Under the pieces are notes generated by a model. It made no database searches, had not been told where the DNA came from, and worked only from the letters and a program-made list of their open reading frames with translations. 14,389 nt of DNA. It comes from Bacteroidetes bacterium UBA4009 (GTDB taxonomy: Bacteria > Bacteroidota > Bacteroidia > NS11-12g > UBA9320). Shown here one piece after another: positions 7,499 to 14,093 of this stretch; positions within the stretch are counted from its first letter, which is position 1; each line of letters starts with the position of its first letter. The stretch lies in contig DGBH01000073.1 in the NCBI GenBank assembly GCA_002384205.1, forward strand, positions 1 through 14,389, given 5' to 3'. Both the position numbers and the translations under genes were made by a program.

Positions 7499-8401
7499 AT
7501 GACAGATATAACAACTCCCAAAGATCACATCATTTTAGTACCCTTAGATTTCTCGGACACATCATTAAACGCCGTTTATTATGCTGTTAAGATGGCTAAT
7601 TTATTTGATGATGAAATTACCCTCTTGCACGTTATTTCAAAATCAAAACTGCAGGCATTATTTATGAATGATTCTGAAGTTGCTCTTCTGAGGGATAAAA
7701 TTAAACATAAGCTGGAAGGGATAAAAGTAGAGCTGCTTGAAAAATGGCCAAATGCTCGTGTAAACATACGTGTAGAAGAAGGAAAACCTTACAAGGTAAT
7801 TAATCGTGTTGCAGAAGAAAATAATTGTGATTCGATCGTTATGGGTACCAATGGTGCGAATGGCATAGAGCAATTTACAGGAAGTACTACTTCTCGTGTT
7901 ATCAGAATATCAACCATACCTGTTATTGCCGTTAAAGAGAAACAAACAGACCCTCAATTTAATACCATTGTTTTACCAATCGATTTAACTAAAACGAGTC
8001 GTCAAAAGATTGACTGGGCGGTTAAACTTGGCCAAAAGTATAACTCTACTATCCATATCATCATGGAAATGGATAATGATGAATTCGTAGAGCGTAAAAT
8101 TAGAGCGAACCTTATTCAAGCAGAAGGTATTTTTAAGCAGCATGGAGTGAAGTTTATAACTAAATTATTAGACGATAGAGAATATCCTGATCACTTAGGT
8201 AAAGACACCATCAAGTATGCAGATGAAGTAAATGCAGATCTGATTATGATAATGACACACGCAGAAAATGCTAAAATAACTGACTTATTTGTAGGAAGTT
8301 ATGCAGAACAGGTAGTACATAGTACGCAAAAAACTCCTGTAATGTGTATTAATCCCAAACCAACTGGGTCGTTAGCTACTGGAGGCTCAGGCTTTTATTA
8401 G
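7499..8401 (+). CDS. Tandem-domain universal stress protein (UspA family)
   Basis: A 300-residue cytoplasmic protein with two Usp domains, residues about 9-148 and 155-300, each opening with a typical strand (I-I-L-V-P-L-D-F-S-D; T-I-V-L-P-I-D-L-T). Domain 1 carries an ATP-loop-like segment G116-x2-G119 ... G128-S-T. It has eight residues between the second and third glycines instead of the usual nine. In domain 2 the equivalent M-T-H-A-E-N-A ... V-G-S lacks the first two glycines. Nucleotide binding, if any, is more likely in domain 1. The ATG at 7499 is chosen because an upstream TTG (7475) lies inside the -7 promoter box and would not be transcribed. A strong hairpin terminator follows 21 bases after the stop. 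Usp proteins respond to starvation and stress; the specific trigger is not visible here. Confidence 0.9.
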   Translation: MTDITTPKDHIILVPLDFSDTSLNAVYYAVKMANLFDDEITLLHVISKSKLQALFMNDSEVALLRDKIKHKLEGIKVELLEKWPNARVNIRVEEGKPYKVINRVAEENNCDSIVMGTNGANGIEQFTGSTTSRVIRISTIPVIAVKEKQTDPQFNTIVLPIDLTKTSRQKIDWAVKLGQKYNSTIHIIMEMDNDEFVERKIRANLIQAEGIFKQHGVKFITKLLDDREYPDHLGKDTIKYADEVNADLIMIMTHAENAKITDLFVGSYAEQVVHSTQKTPVMCINPKPTGSLATGGSGFY

Positions 8402-8422
8402 AAATAGTAAGTTAGCATTCAT

Positions 8423-8459
8423 AAAAAAAGCATCACCTGATTTAAGTGATGCTTTTTTT
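8423..8459. terminator. Bidirectional terminator between usp and RRM genes
   Basis: A hairpin AGCATCAC / GTGATGCT with a 9-base loop is flanked by A7 on the left and T7 on the right, so it can act on either strand. It follows the Usp stop at 8401 on plus and lies 3 bases beyond the RRM stop (8463) on minus, and so probably serves both convergent genes. Confidence 0.9.
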
Positions 8460-8462
8460 ATG

Positions 8463-8723
8463 TTAACCCCAAATATTAACTTTTCTGGGTCTGGCTTTTT
8501 CTACAACAAGTTCTTTGCCGTGAAATTCTTTGCCATGCATTTCTGCTATGGCCTTATTGGCATCTTCTTCTTTTATAAATTCTACAAAACCCGTTCCTGT
8601 TGGTTCGCGGGTAACTCTATCATATACTACTTTAGCATACTCAACTTCTCCGTACTTCGCAAATAGCATTTCTAAATAATGGGCATTATAGCTGGTGGGT
8701 AAGTTTTTAACAACTAGATTCAT
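8463..8723 (-). CDS. Short single-RRM RNA-binding protein
   Basis: An 86-residue protein consisting of one RNA-recognition motif plus a short basic tail (A-R-P-R-K-V). The beta1 (RNP2) segment is L-V-V-K-N-L at 3-8 and the beta3 (RNP1) segment T-G-T-G-F-V-E-F at 42-49. Two of the three aromatic positions that normally stack on RNA bases are non-aromatic (Val4 in RNP2, Thr44 in RNP1), while Phe46 is kept. Single-RRM proteins of this size are widespread in Bacteroidota and some act as global post-transcriptional regulators; whether this one does is inference. The ATG at 8723 is the first in frame and a TACTTTTG promoter box (8729-8736) sits 5 bases upstream. It shares a terminator with the convergent usp gene. 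Confidence 0.9.
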   Translation of the reverse strand: MNLVVKNLPTSYNAHYLEMLFAKYGEVEYAKVVYDRVTREPTGTGFVEFIKEEDANKAIAEMHGKEFHGKELVVEKARPRKVNIWG

Positions 8724-8728
8724 TGGCG

Positions 8729-8736
8729 CAAAAGTA
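8729..8736 (-). promoter_or_regulatory. Candidate -7 box for the RRM gene
   Basis: Minus-strand TACTTTTG fits TAnnTTTG exactly and ends only 5 bases before the ATG at 8723, which would give a leaderless or nearly leaderless mRNA. No TTG is found at the expected -33 distance, so this is tentative. Confidence 0.4.
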
Positions 8737-8872
8737 TAAAACGGTTAGTAGTAAATAGGTATGAGTTATTAGGTATTTATGCTTTTTCTAAAATAAAATG
8801 AAGTACAAGTGCCGCAATGTTCTTTTCATTCAAACAAGTTGTTCCGAAACACCCATAAAAACTATCCTTTGG

Positions 8873-9526
8873 TTATAGAACGACTTGTCCGTCCTTCATT
8901 TGAATGCACCTATCTGCCATATCTGCAAGTTCCTGGTTATGGGTTACTATGACAAAGGTTTGTCCATATTCATCCCGAAGTTTTAGAAAAAGATTATGTA
9001 GTTCATTGGCGTTTTCGGTATCTAAATTACCACTGGGCTCATCTGCAAATATTACCTTAGGTTTATTCATAAGCGCTCTTGCTACAGCAACGCGCTGTTG
9101 CTCGCCTCCTGAAAGTTCATTGGGTTTGTGTTCTAATCTATCGGCTAAGCCAAGCACCGTAAGCAATTCCTTGGCCCGAAATTCCGCATCACTTTTACTG
9201 AGTCCCTTAATAAAAGCCGGCATGCATACGTTCTCAATTGCGGTAAATTCAGGTAGTAAATGATGGAATTGGAAAATAAAACCAATGTTGTCGTTTCTGA
9301 AATTTGCCATATTTTTGGCTTTTAGAGAAGAAACCTCTATCCCATCGTACTTTATAGAGCCGTTTTGGGGCACATCAAGTGTTCCAAGAAGTTGGAGTAA
9401 AGTTGATTTACCCGCACCACTTGGACCTGTTATCGAAACAATTTCACCCGCATGGATGCTAATATCTACCGATTTTAGTACTTCTAAATTTCCGTAACTT
9501 TTGCTGAGTCCTATACCGTGTATCAT
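8873..9526 (-). CDS. lolD: LolD-like ABC transporter ATP-binding protein
   Basis: ATPase subunit of a MacB/LolD-type transporter; the best-known member powers release of outer-membrane lipoproteins from the inner membrane with LolC/E. The 217-residue product has all ABC signatures: Walker A G-P-S-G-A-G-K-S (34-41), Q-loop Gln86, signature L-S-G-G-E-Q (138-143), Walker B V-I-F-A-D-E-P (158-164), the D-loop L-D-T, and switch His196. Length and the S-G-N-L-D text fit the LolD/FtsE/MacB cluster. No permease gene is present in the window, so the partner must be encoded elsewhere. It begins 28 bases after the folE stop on the same strand and is probably co-transcribed with it. LolD is the best guess; another MacB-type exporter is possible. 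Confidence 0.85.
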   Translation of the reverse strand: MIHGIGLSKSYGNLEVLKSVDISIHAGEIVSITGPSGAGKSTLLQLLGTLDVPQNGSIKYDGIEVSSLKAKNMANFRNDNIGFIFQFHHLLPEFTAIENVCMPAFIKGLSKSDAEFRAKELLTVLGLADRLEHKPNELSGGEQQRVAVARALMNKPKVIFADEPSGNLDTENANELHNLFLKLRDEYGQTFVIVTHNQELADMADRCIQMKDGQVVL

Positions 9527-9554
9527 TGTTTACAAGAAGTACAAAGAAAGTAAA

Positions 9555-10202
9555 TTACACCCCAATAAACCGTAAAAACTCGGATCGAGTAGGTTCATTC
9601 AGGAATTGACCCGATAATGCTGAGGTAATGGTGCTAGAAGTAACATCTTCAACCCCTCTGCACTCTACGCACATGTGACGTGCATCAATAGCAACTGCCA
9701 CATCCTCAATTCCTAAGGTGGCCTTGAGCGCTTCGGTAATTTGCTTGGTAAGGCGCTCTTGCACTTGTGGTCTTTTGGCGTAGTATTTCACTATACGGTG
9801 TATCTTACTAAGTCCTATCACCTTACCATTGGCAATATATGCTACATGAGCTTTCCCAATAATAGGTACAAAATGATGCTCACACATGGAGTATAAAGAA
9901 ATGTTTTTTTCAACTAACATTTGATTATAGCCATACTTATTCTCAAATAATGTAACCGATGGTTTATTGGCTGGATTTAATCCGCTAAAAATCTCTTTCA
10001 CATACATTTTGGCTACTCGCTTAGGCGTTTGACTCAGGCTGTCGTCTGTCAAGTCTAGGCCCAGTGTCTCCATAATAGCTGTAAAATGCTCTTTTATCTT
10101 TGCTATTTTATCATCATCACTCATGTCAAATGCATCGCTTCGCATAGGCGTTTCTAAGCTTGCGTTCCAAAGTTGTGATTCGTGTTTATTCTTGTCCGTC
10201 AT
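9555..10202 (-). CDS. folE: GTP cyclohydrolase I
   Basis: Converts GTP to 7,8-dihydroneopterin triphosphate, the entry step to folate, tetrahydrobiopterin-type pterins and 7-deazaguanine. The 215-residue product carries T-P-K-R-V-A-K-M-Y (59-67), the zinc ligands in S-M-C-E-H-H (Cys107, His110) and H-M-C-V-E-C-R-G (Cys178), and the signature G-L-S-K-I-H-R-I-V (130-138). Length is normal for the type IA enzyme. The ATG at 10202 overlaps the end of the upstream PTPS gene by 17 bases, which indicates co-transcription and probably translational coupling, and the upstream enzyme uses its product. The lolD-like gene follows 28 bases after the stop. Confidence 0.97.
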   Translation of the reverse strand: MTDKNKHESQLWNASLETPMRSDAFDMSDDDKIAKIKEHFTAIMETLGLDLTDDSLSQTPKRVAKMYVKEIFSGLNPANKPSVTLFENKYGYNQMLVEKNISLYSMCEHHFVPIIGKAHVAYIANGKVIGLSKIHRIVKYYAKRPQVQERLTKQITEALKATLGIEDVAVAIDARHMCVECRGVEDVTSSTITSALSGQFLNEPTRSEFLRFIGV

Positions 10203-10614
10203 ATTCTATAAAATTTCGGTCTGTTTCGTATAGTGTTATATGTAATGATAATTTAGTGTCTAATTTTTCCCGAATTCGGTGCCACGAGACATAGGCAATA
10301 TTTTCTGCAGTAGGGATACTATTCTTAAAATCTTCTAAATCCAGATTTAAATTTTTGTGATCAAATCGATGAGTAACTTCTTTTCGAATGATATCTTTAA
10401 GCACCTTTAAATCCATAAGATAACCCGATTCGGGGTCTACTTCTCCTGTCACTTTTACGATTATAGTGTAATTGTGACCGTGGTAATTAGCGTTGTTACA
10501 TAAGCCATAAAACAACGCATTTTTTTCATCAGTCCAATTTGGATTGTGTAACCTATGAGCGGCGTTAAATCTTTCTACTCTGCTTGCTGAAGCTATCATA
10601 TGAAGTACAAACAT
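10186..10614 (-). CDS. 6-pyruvoyltetrahydropterin synthase / QueD family
   Basis: Acts on the product of the adjacent folE gene: either to 6-pyruvoyltetrahydropterin (PTPS, biopterin route) or to 6-carboxytetrahydropterin (QueD, queuosine route). The 142-residue product has zinc ligands His20 (F-N-A-A-H) and His45/His47 (Y-H-G-H-N-Y), catalytic Cys39, F-D-H-K-N-L-N for the Asp/His pair, P-T-A-E-N, and the pterin-anchoring Glu in L-Y-E-T-D-R-N. The nucleophile spacing is C-x5-H-G-H, as in animal PTPS, whereas QueD has C-x3-H-G-H, and the surrounding C-N-N-x-N and Y-E-T-D-x-N text also looks PTPS-like. This favours PTPS activity, but dual activity is known in the family. An alternative ATG at 10599 would drop five residues. 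It is the first gene of the PTPS-folE-lolD unit. Confidence 0.88.
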   Translation of the reverse strand: MFVLHMIASASRVERFNAAHRLHNPNWTDEKNALFYGLCNNANYHGHNYTIIVKVTGEVDPESGYLMDLKVLKDIIRKEVTHRFDHKNLNLDLEDFKNSIPTAENIAYVSWHRIREKLDTKLSLHITLYETDRNFIEYDGQE

Positions 10615-10801
10615 CAGCTATTCTATTTTGTTTCCACGTTATTATAAAAAAAATAGTGTCCTGAAGATATATAGCTCAATAAAATAGGGCTATTAGTATT
10701 TCTTATGCGACTTAACTAATAGATTTAGAGCGCCTTATATTATTGTTTAACAATTACAATAATATGTCAAACAAAAAGTATTTTAATCCTAAATTGTTGC
10801 T

Positions 10802-10809
10802 TAGTTTTG
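10802..10809 (+). promoter_or_regulatory. Candidate -7 box for the sigma-factor gene
   Basis: TAGTTTTG matches TAnnTTTG exactly, 20 bases before the ATG at 10830. A TTG at the -33 distance is absent, which may point to activated or alternative-sigma control. An A/G-rich AAAGG (10819-10823), 6 bases before the ATG, could serve as ribosome binding site. Farther upstream is a 13-base inverted repeat, ATTGTT-T-AACAAT (10742-10754), of unknown meaning. Confidence 0.4.
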
Positions 10810-10829
10810 ACGTACTTTAAAGGTTAATA

Positions 10830-11366
10830 ATGAAAAACACAACTCTCCCTTTTGAAATCCAAATGCAACAGAATGAAAGGATTCTTAGAAATTATGCGCT
10901 TCAGCTTACTCAAAATATGGATGACGCTAATGATCTTGTGCAAGAAACTTTTTTAAAGGCAATGTTATATTCTTCTAAATTTAAAGAAGGCACCAATCTG
11001 AAAGGGTGGTTATTTACCATCATGCGTAATACCTTCATCAATAACTATAGACGAATTACCAAAAGGAGTACGTTTATGGATACGCAGGACGATCAGTACA
11101 TCATTGATAGCGCCAAAAATTTCAACGCCTACAATGACGGAGAGGCTAAGTTTATTCGCAAGGACTTGGATACTGCCATTGATATGCTAGCGGATGATTT
11201 GAGAATAACATTTGAAATGAATACATTGGGCTATAAGTATCATGAAATTGCAGAAAAAATAGGAATCCCTATTGGTACGGTAAAAACAAGGATATTTGTT
11301 GCTAGACGTAAACTGAGAACTTATTTAGCCGAATATGAAGACTTATTTAATTTGACGGCCAGCTAA
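10830..11366 (+). CDS. ECF-type RNA polymerase sigma factor
   Basis: A 178-residue sigma-70-family factor with only regions 2 and 4. Region 2 (about 16-80) includes the core-binding helix D-A-N-D-L-V-Q-E-T-F-L-K-A and the promoter-melting text G-W-L-F-T-I-M-R-N-T-F-I-N-N-Y-R-R. Region 4 (about 112-165) carries the helix-turn-helix Y-H-E-I-A-E-K-I-G-I-P-I-G-T-V-K-T-R with trailing A-R-R-K-L. The linker is about 30 residues. Members of this conserved Bacteroidota type are often encoded without an anti-sigma factor, and none is seen here: the next gene runs toward it and ends 3 bases away. Its regulon cannot be read from the window. The ATG at 10830 has a purine-rich AAAGG six bases upstream. 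Confidence 0.93.
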   Translation: MKNTTLPFEIQMQQNERILRNYALQLTQNMDDANDLVQETFLKAMLYSSKFKEGTNLKGWLFTIMRNTFINNYRRITKRSTFMDTQDDQYIIDSAKNFNAYNDGEAKFIRKDLDTAIDMLADDLRITFEMNTLGYKYHEIAEKIGIPIGTVKTRIFVARRKLRTYLAEYEDLFNLTAS

Positions 11367-11369
11367 TAC

Positions 11370-12191
11370 TTACTGGTTTTTAAAGTACTTTAGGGCGAGT
11401 ATTGGGTTATCTACTTGTACTGCCGTTATGTAATTGTACTTATATCTGGCGTAATCGGAAGGAAATTTGGCGCCGTATAGGAATATTACTTTTCCACTGT
11501 CCGTTAGGGTTTTTTCAAGTTGATCATCTCTGTTTTTAAAAAAACTCACAATTCCATCTAACTTAAACCGAAACACTTCATTAGCTGAATTAGAATCTAT
11601 ATTAGCCACCAGATAGCTTTTATACTCCTTGTTTTCTCGCTCTAGAAAATAGAGAAAATTGGCGTCATTGCATTCAATAGTAACTTTTTCAAGACTCTTA
11701 AATGCAGTCATTTTTTTATGAAAATAATGCGCTAACGAATCTTTTTTATACGGCACCTCAAAATTACTTTGTAGGTTGATAGATAAATATTTATCTAGCC
11801 ATACCGTATTCATAAGGATGACCAAACTGTCAAATGTTATAACTTGGGCGGTATAGGTGTTATGGTACTGATCACGGAAATTACAACCCGCGGCTTCTGC
11901 GAGGTGAATTGCGTTAATTTTTCCTTTGCATTGAGTTGCATTTTCAAGATATCCGTCATGGAAGACAATTAAGCCTGTATCTTGTGTGAACTGCACGTCT
12001 ACCTCTATGCCATCTAACCGATATTTTTCAAGGGATTCTTTCATTGCTGGCACACTATTAGGAGGAAATAGAGCAGAATTATCAAATCCACCTCCTCCAT
12101 GACCATAAAGTAGTACCTTGTTAGGAAGCGGATTATTAGTGGTACAACCACCAACTAATATAAATACCGAAACTATAAAAAGAATACGCAT
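11370..12191 (-). CDS. GDPD-like phosphodiesterase-fold lipoprotein, probably altered active site
   Basis: A 273-residue lipoprotein (signal ending V-G-G-C, Cys16) followed by a glycerophosphodiester-phosphodiesterase-like TIM barrel. Recognisable family text: G-H-G-G (30-33, usually H-R-G), P-P-N-S (43-46, usually P-E-N-T), G-I-E-V-D-V-Q-F-T-Q-D (61-71), F-H-D (77-79), L-S-I-N-L-Q-S (136-142, usually L-N-I-E-x-K), T-I-E-C-N-D (171-176), and a C-terminal V-D-N-P (260-263). Thus the ExD pair and both catalytic-type histidines remain. The Arg after the first His, the Glu of P-E-N-T, and the metal Glu and Lys of the I-E-x-K strand are replaced by Gly, Pro, Asn and Gln. It may have reduced, changed or no hydrolase activity. 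It overlaps the upstream small exported-protein gene by 19 bases and is the last gene of the def-maf operon. Confidence 0.78.
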   Translation of the reverse strand: MRILFIVSVFILVGGCTTNNPLPNKVLLYGHGGGGFDNSALFPPNSVPAMKESLEKYRLDGIEVDVQFTQDTGLIVFHDGYLENATQCKGKINAIHLAEAAGCNFRDQYHNTYTAQVITFDSLVILMNTVWLDKYLSINLQSNFEVPYKKDSLAHYFHKKMTAFKSLEKVTIECNDANFLYFLERENKEYKSYLVANIDSNSANEVFRFKLDGIVSFFKNRDDQLEKTLTDSGKVIFLYGAKFPSDYARYKYNYITAVQVDNPILALKYFKNQ

Positions 12192-12670
12192 CCTAGAGTA
12201 AAACTACCTGTTATATTGTTATTTTGGGAAAAATTACCTGCACTTGCAGCTCTTTCAACCGCCACTCCGTAACCCAATCTTGAAGTTATAGCAAGTTTGG
12301 GGTTAAGCTTGTAAGCTAATCCTTGAGTATAAGTAAGGATCTGGATATTGACGATAGCTAATGGTTTCTGTCTACGATAGTTTATACCTGATGTGATACT
12401 CCATTTATCATTTGTTAAGATTTCAAAGCCGTAAGCCAAGCCAATTCCTATGACCGGATTATTGCTAAATCCATCGGAAAAATTATAGTTTAAACCAGCT
12501 TCTAACTGATGATGGTTCTTGATATATAGCCCATGAATAATAGCATTAGTTCCTGTATAATTTGCCTCATAAGATGTTAAAATAGCCCATTGTTGGGGTA
12601 TATCTTGTGCACAGGAACTCCAGCGTAAACCTAGAATAAAGATTGATAGTATTAAAAAATTACACCCCAT
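12173..12670 (-). CDS. Small exported beta-barrel-like protein of unknown function
   Basis: I do not recognise a named family. The 165-residue product has an N-terminal hydrophobic signal (F-L-I-L-S-I-F-I-L-G) with probable cleavage near S-S-C-A-Q. After it come alternating hydrophobic/polar stretches with glycines and aromatics (for example I-G-I-G-L-A-Y-G-F, I-T-S-G-I-N-Y, I-T-S-R-L-G-Y-G) and a C-terminal aromatic ending G-C-V-F-F-L. That pattern suggests a small outer-membrane beta-barrel of about six to eight strands, but this is inference. The ATG at 12670 overlaps the end of maf by 11 bases and is the only methionine codon in the reading frame. It also overlaps the following GDPD-like lipoprotein gene, so both envelope proteins should be made together. 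Confidence 0.7.
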   Translation of the reverse strand: MGCNFLILSIFILGLRWSSCAQDIPQQWAILTSYEANYTGTNAIIHGLYIKNHHQLEAGLNYNFSDGFSNNPVIGIGLAYGFEILTNDKWSITSGINYRRQKPLAIVNIQILTYTQGLAYKLNPKLAITSRLGYGVAVERAASAGNFSQNNNITGSFTLGCVFFL

Positions 12671-13223
12671 AATCGTTCTTTAAACGTTTATACAGTTCGG
12701 AGCAGGGCAATCCCACAACGTTAAAATAGCAGCCATTTATGTGTTTAACCTTGGTCAGACCAAACCATTCTTGAATACCGTAAGCCCCAGCCTTATCGTA
12801 CGGTTGGTAGTTATCTAAGTAAAAATTTATTTCTTCTGGGCTCAACACATCCACAGTTACCTCGGAGCTGCATGTGCTCGAAATAGTTTTATCCAATGTA
12901 CGTAAACAAAATCCAGTTTGAACAAGATGTGTAGTATTGTTCAATTGACTCAGCATGTAAAATGCTTCATCCCTATCTTGTGGCTTATTCATAATAGTCT
13001 CGTTATATATAACCACCGTGTCTGCTGTTATAAGCAACTCGTTTTTGCGCAAGGACGTGTATGAGTTCGACTTTTTATTGGCCAAATATTCAGCAACCTC
13101 TGTCGCTGGCATTTCTATATCAAATGCTTCATCACAGTATATAGCTATTTTGTCAAAGGTATATCCCATGTGCCCAAGTAACTCATTTCTTCGAGGTGAA
13201 TTTGATCCGAGTAATAATCTCAT
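12660..13223 (-). CDS. maf: Maf-family nucleoside triphosphate pyrophosphatase
   Basis: Cytoplasmic house-cleaning enzyme that hydrolyses non-canonical or excess NTPs (dTTP/UTP type) to NMP and pyrophosphate. The 187-residue product shows the family motifs: S-N-S-P-R-R (7-12, phosphate and base contacts), T-A-D-T-V-V (66-71, catalytic Asp68), N-K-P (79-81), and Y-D-K-A-G-A-Y-G-I-Q (142-151). The Q-E-W-F-G ending of the last motif and the later Y-F-N-V-V-G-L-P are usual for the group. Length is standard. It starts 12 bases after the prenyltransferase stop and overlaps the next gene by 11 bases, so it is mid-operon. The dTTP/UTP pyrophosphatase (YhdE-like) subtype is inferred from the overall match only. 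Confidence 0.94.
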   Translation of the reverse strand: MRLLLGSNSPRRNELLGHMGYTFDKIAIYCDEAFDIEMPATEVAEYLANKKSNSYTSLRKNELLITADTVVIYNETIMNKPQDRDEAFYMLSQLNNTTHLVQTGFCLRTLDKTISSTCSSEVTVDVLSPEEINFYLDNYQPYDKAGAYGIQEWFGLTKVKHINGCYFNVVGLPCSELYKRLKNDYGV

Positions 13224-13235
13224 TGATGTAACAAA

Positions 13236-14093
13236 TTAAAAAAATAATAAAGACAATATACCCGTAGCTATAACATATTTAAGCCTTAAACTGAGCTTAG
13301 CATATTCTTGTTTGTGTTGCGCATATCTTACATCTACTGCAATGGTATATAAAGGGGTAAGTACAAATAGCAAATAATATAAATAATATACATACCGCAA
13401 AGCAGCAGGAAAATATACACTTTGATGATAAAGTGAAATAACCGAGAATGAAATAATGAATATGAGCAGCACGTACACGGAAATATTGAGTGTATTCGTT
13501 CCAAAAACCACAGGGACCGTTTTTGCACCTGTTATCTTATCCCCTTCTACATCTTCACCATCCTTTACAAGTTCACGACAAAGAGTTAGTACACCCGCTA
13601 GCGTCGCAAAATAGAATAACAAAGCAAAATCTATATCAGGGAATAAAAATATCAGCATAAAAATGCTTACGAAACTTAAAAAAGCAATGAGTACGTTACC
13701 TAAAAATGCTATGTTTTTTAAAATAATACTATAAAGACTAAGTGAAAATAGGGTTAGGAGATTGATGTATAAAAAAACAGAACTTAGCATTAATCCTGAA
13801 AACGCCGCAAGGATTGCCAACACAAACAAATGTATATAAATGACGTAAGTTGGTACGTTTGATATGTCAAAAGTCTTAACTTTATTTATCGAATCTCTTT
13901 CTTTATCCAAAAAATCATTTAGCCAATACCCAAAGGATGAACATGCTAAAGTGCCTAGTATGATCCATAGTACTCCGTTTGCTACGAGTTGATTAATAGA
14001 TGCGTAAGGGTCTAAATAATAGGCGCATAGCAATTGAGCTAATGCGATAAAAAATATATTTAAGGGTCTGTATAACGCAAAGTATTTGAGCAT
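13236..14093 (-). CDS. UbiA-family prenyltransferase, geranylgeranylglycerol-phosphate type
   Basis: A 285-residue integral membrane protein with about eight or nine predicted membrane helices. Two aspartate-rich motifs bind the Mg-prenyl diphosphate: N-D-x-x-D-x-x-x-D at residues 59-67 (with R-D-S-I-N following) and R-E-L-V-K-D-G-E-D-V-E-G-D-K at 171-184, followed by A-K-T-V-P-V. The second motif style is the one seen in digeranylgeranylglyceryl-phosphate synthase-like members and chlorophyll/menaquinone-branch relatives. The enzyme therefore prenylates a polar acceptor in the inner membrane, but the acceptor is unproven. No menA or ubiquinone genes are nearby. Its ATG overlaps the deformylase stop by one base (TAATG), a coupled junction; maf follows 12 bases downstream. 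Confidence 0.85.
   Translation of the reverse strand: MLKYFALYRPLNIFFIALAQLLCAYYLDPYASINQLVANGVLWIILGTLACSSFGYWLNDFLDKERDSINKVKTFDISNVPTYVIYIHLFVLAILAAFSGLMLSSVFLYINLLTLFSLSLYSIILKNIAFLGNVLIAFLSFVSIFMLIFLFPDIDFALLFYFATLAGVLTLCRELVKDGEDVEGDKITGAKTVPVVFGTNTLNISVYVLLIFIISFSVISLYHQSVYFPAALRYVYYLYYLLFVLTPLYTIAVDVRYAQHKQEYAKLSLRLKYVIATGILSLLFF

Noticed and set aside
8724..8872. 149-base gap between the RRM and lolD-like genes searched for a small RNA or terminator
   Set aside because: Only weak imperfect hairpins (around 8838-8853) without a T-run; nothing beyond the RRM -7 box could be supported.
8460..9497. Plus-strand frames of 68-119 codons opposite the RRM and lolD-like genes
   Set aside because: Antisense shadows of well-supported genes.
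11381..11392. 12-base perfect palindrome TAAAGTACTTTA
   Set aside because: Lies in the coding end of the GDPD-like gene; AT-rich and expected by chance, with no T-tract to make a terminator.
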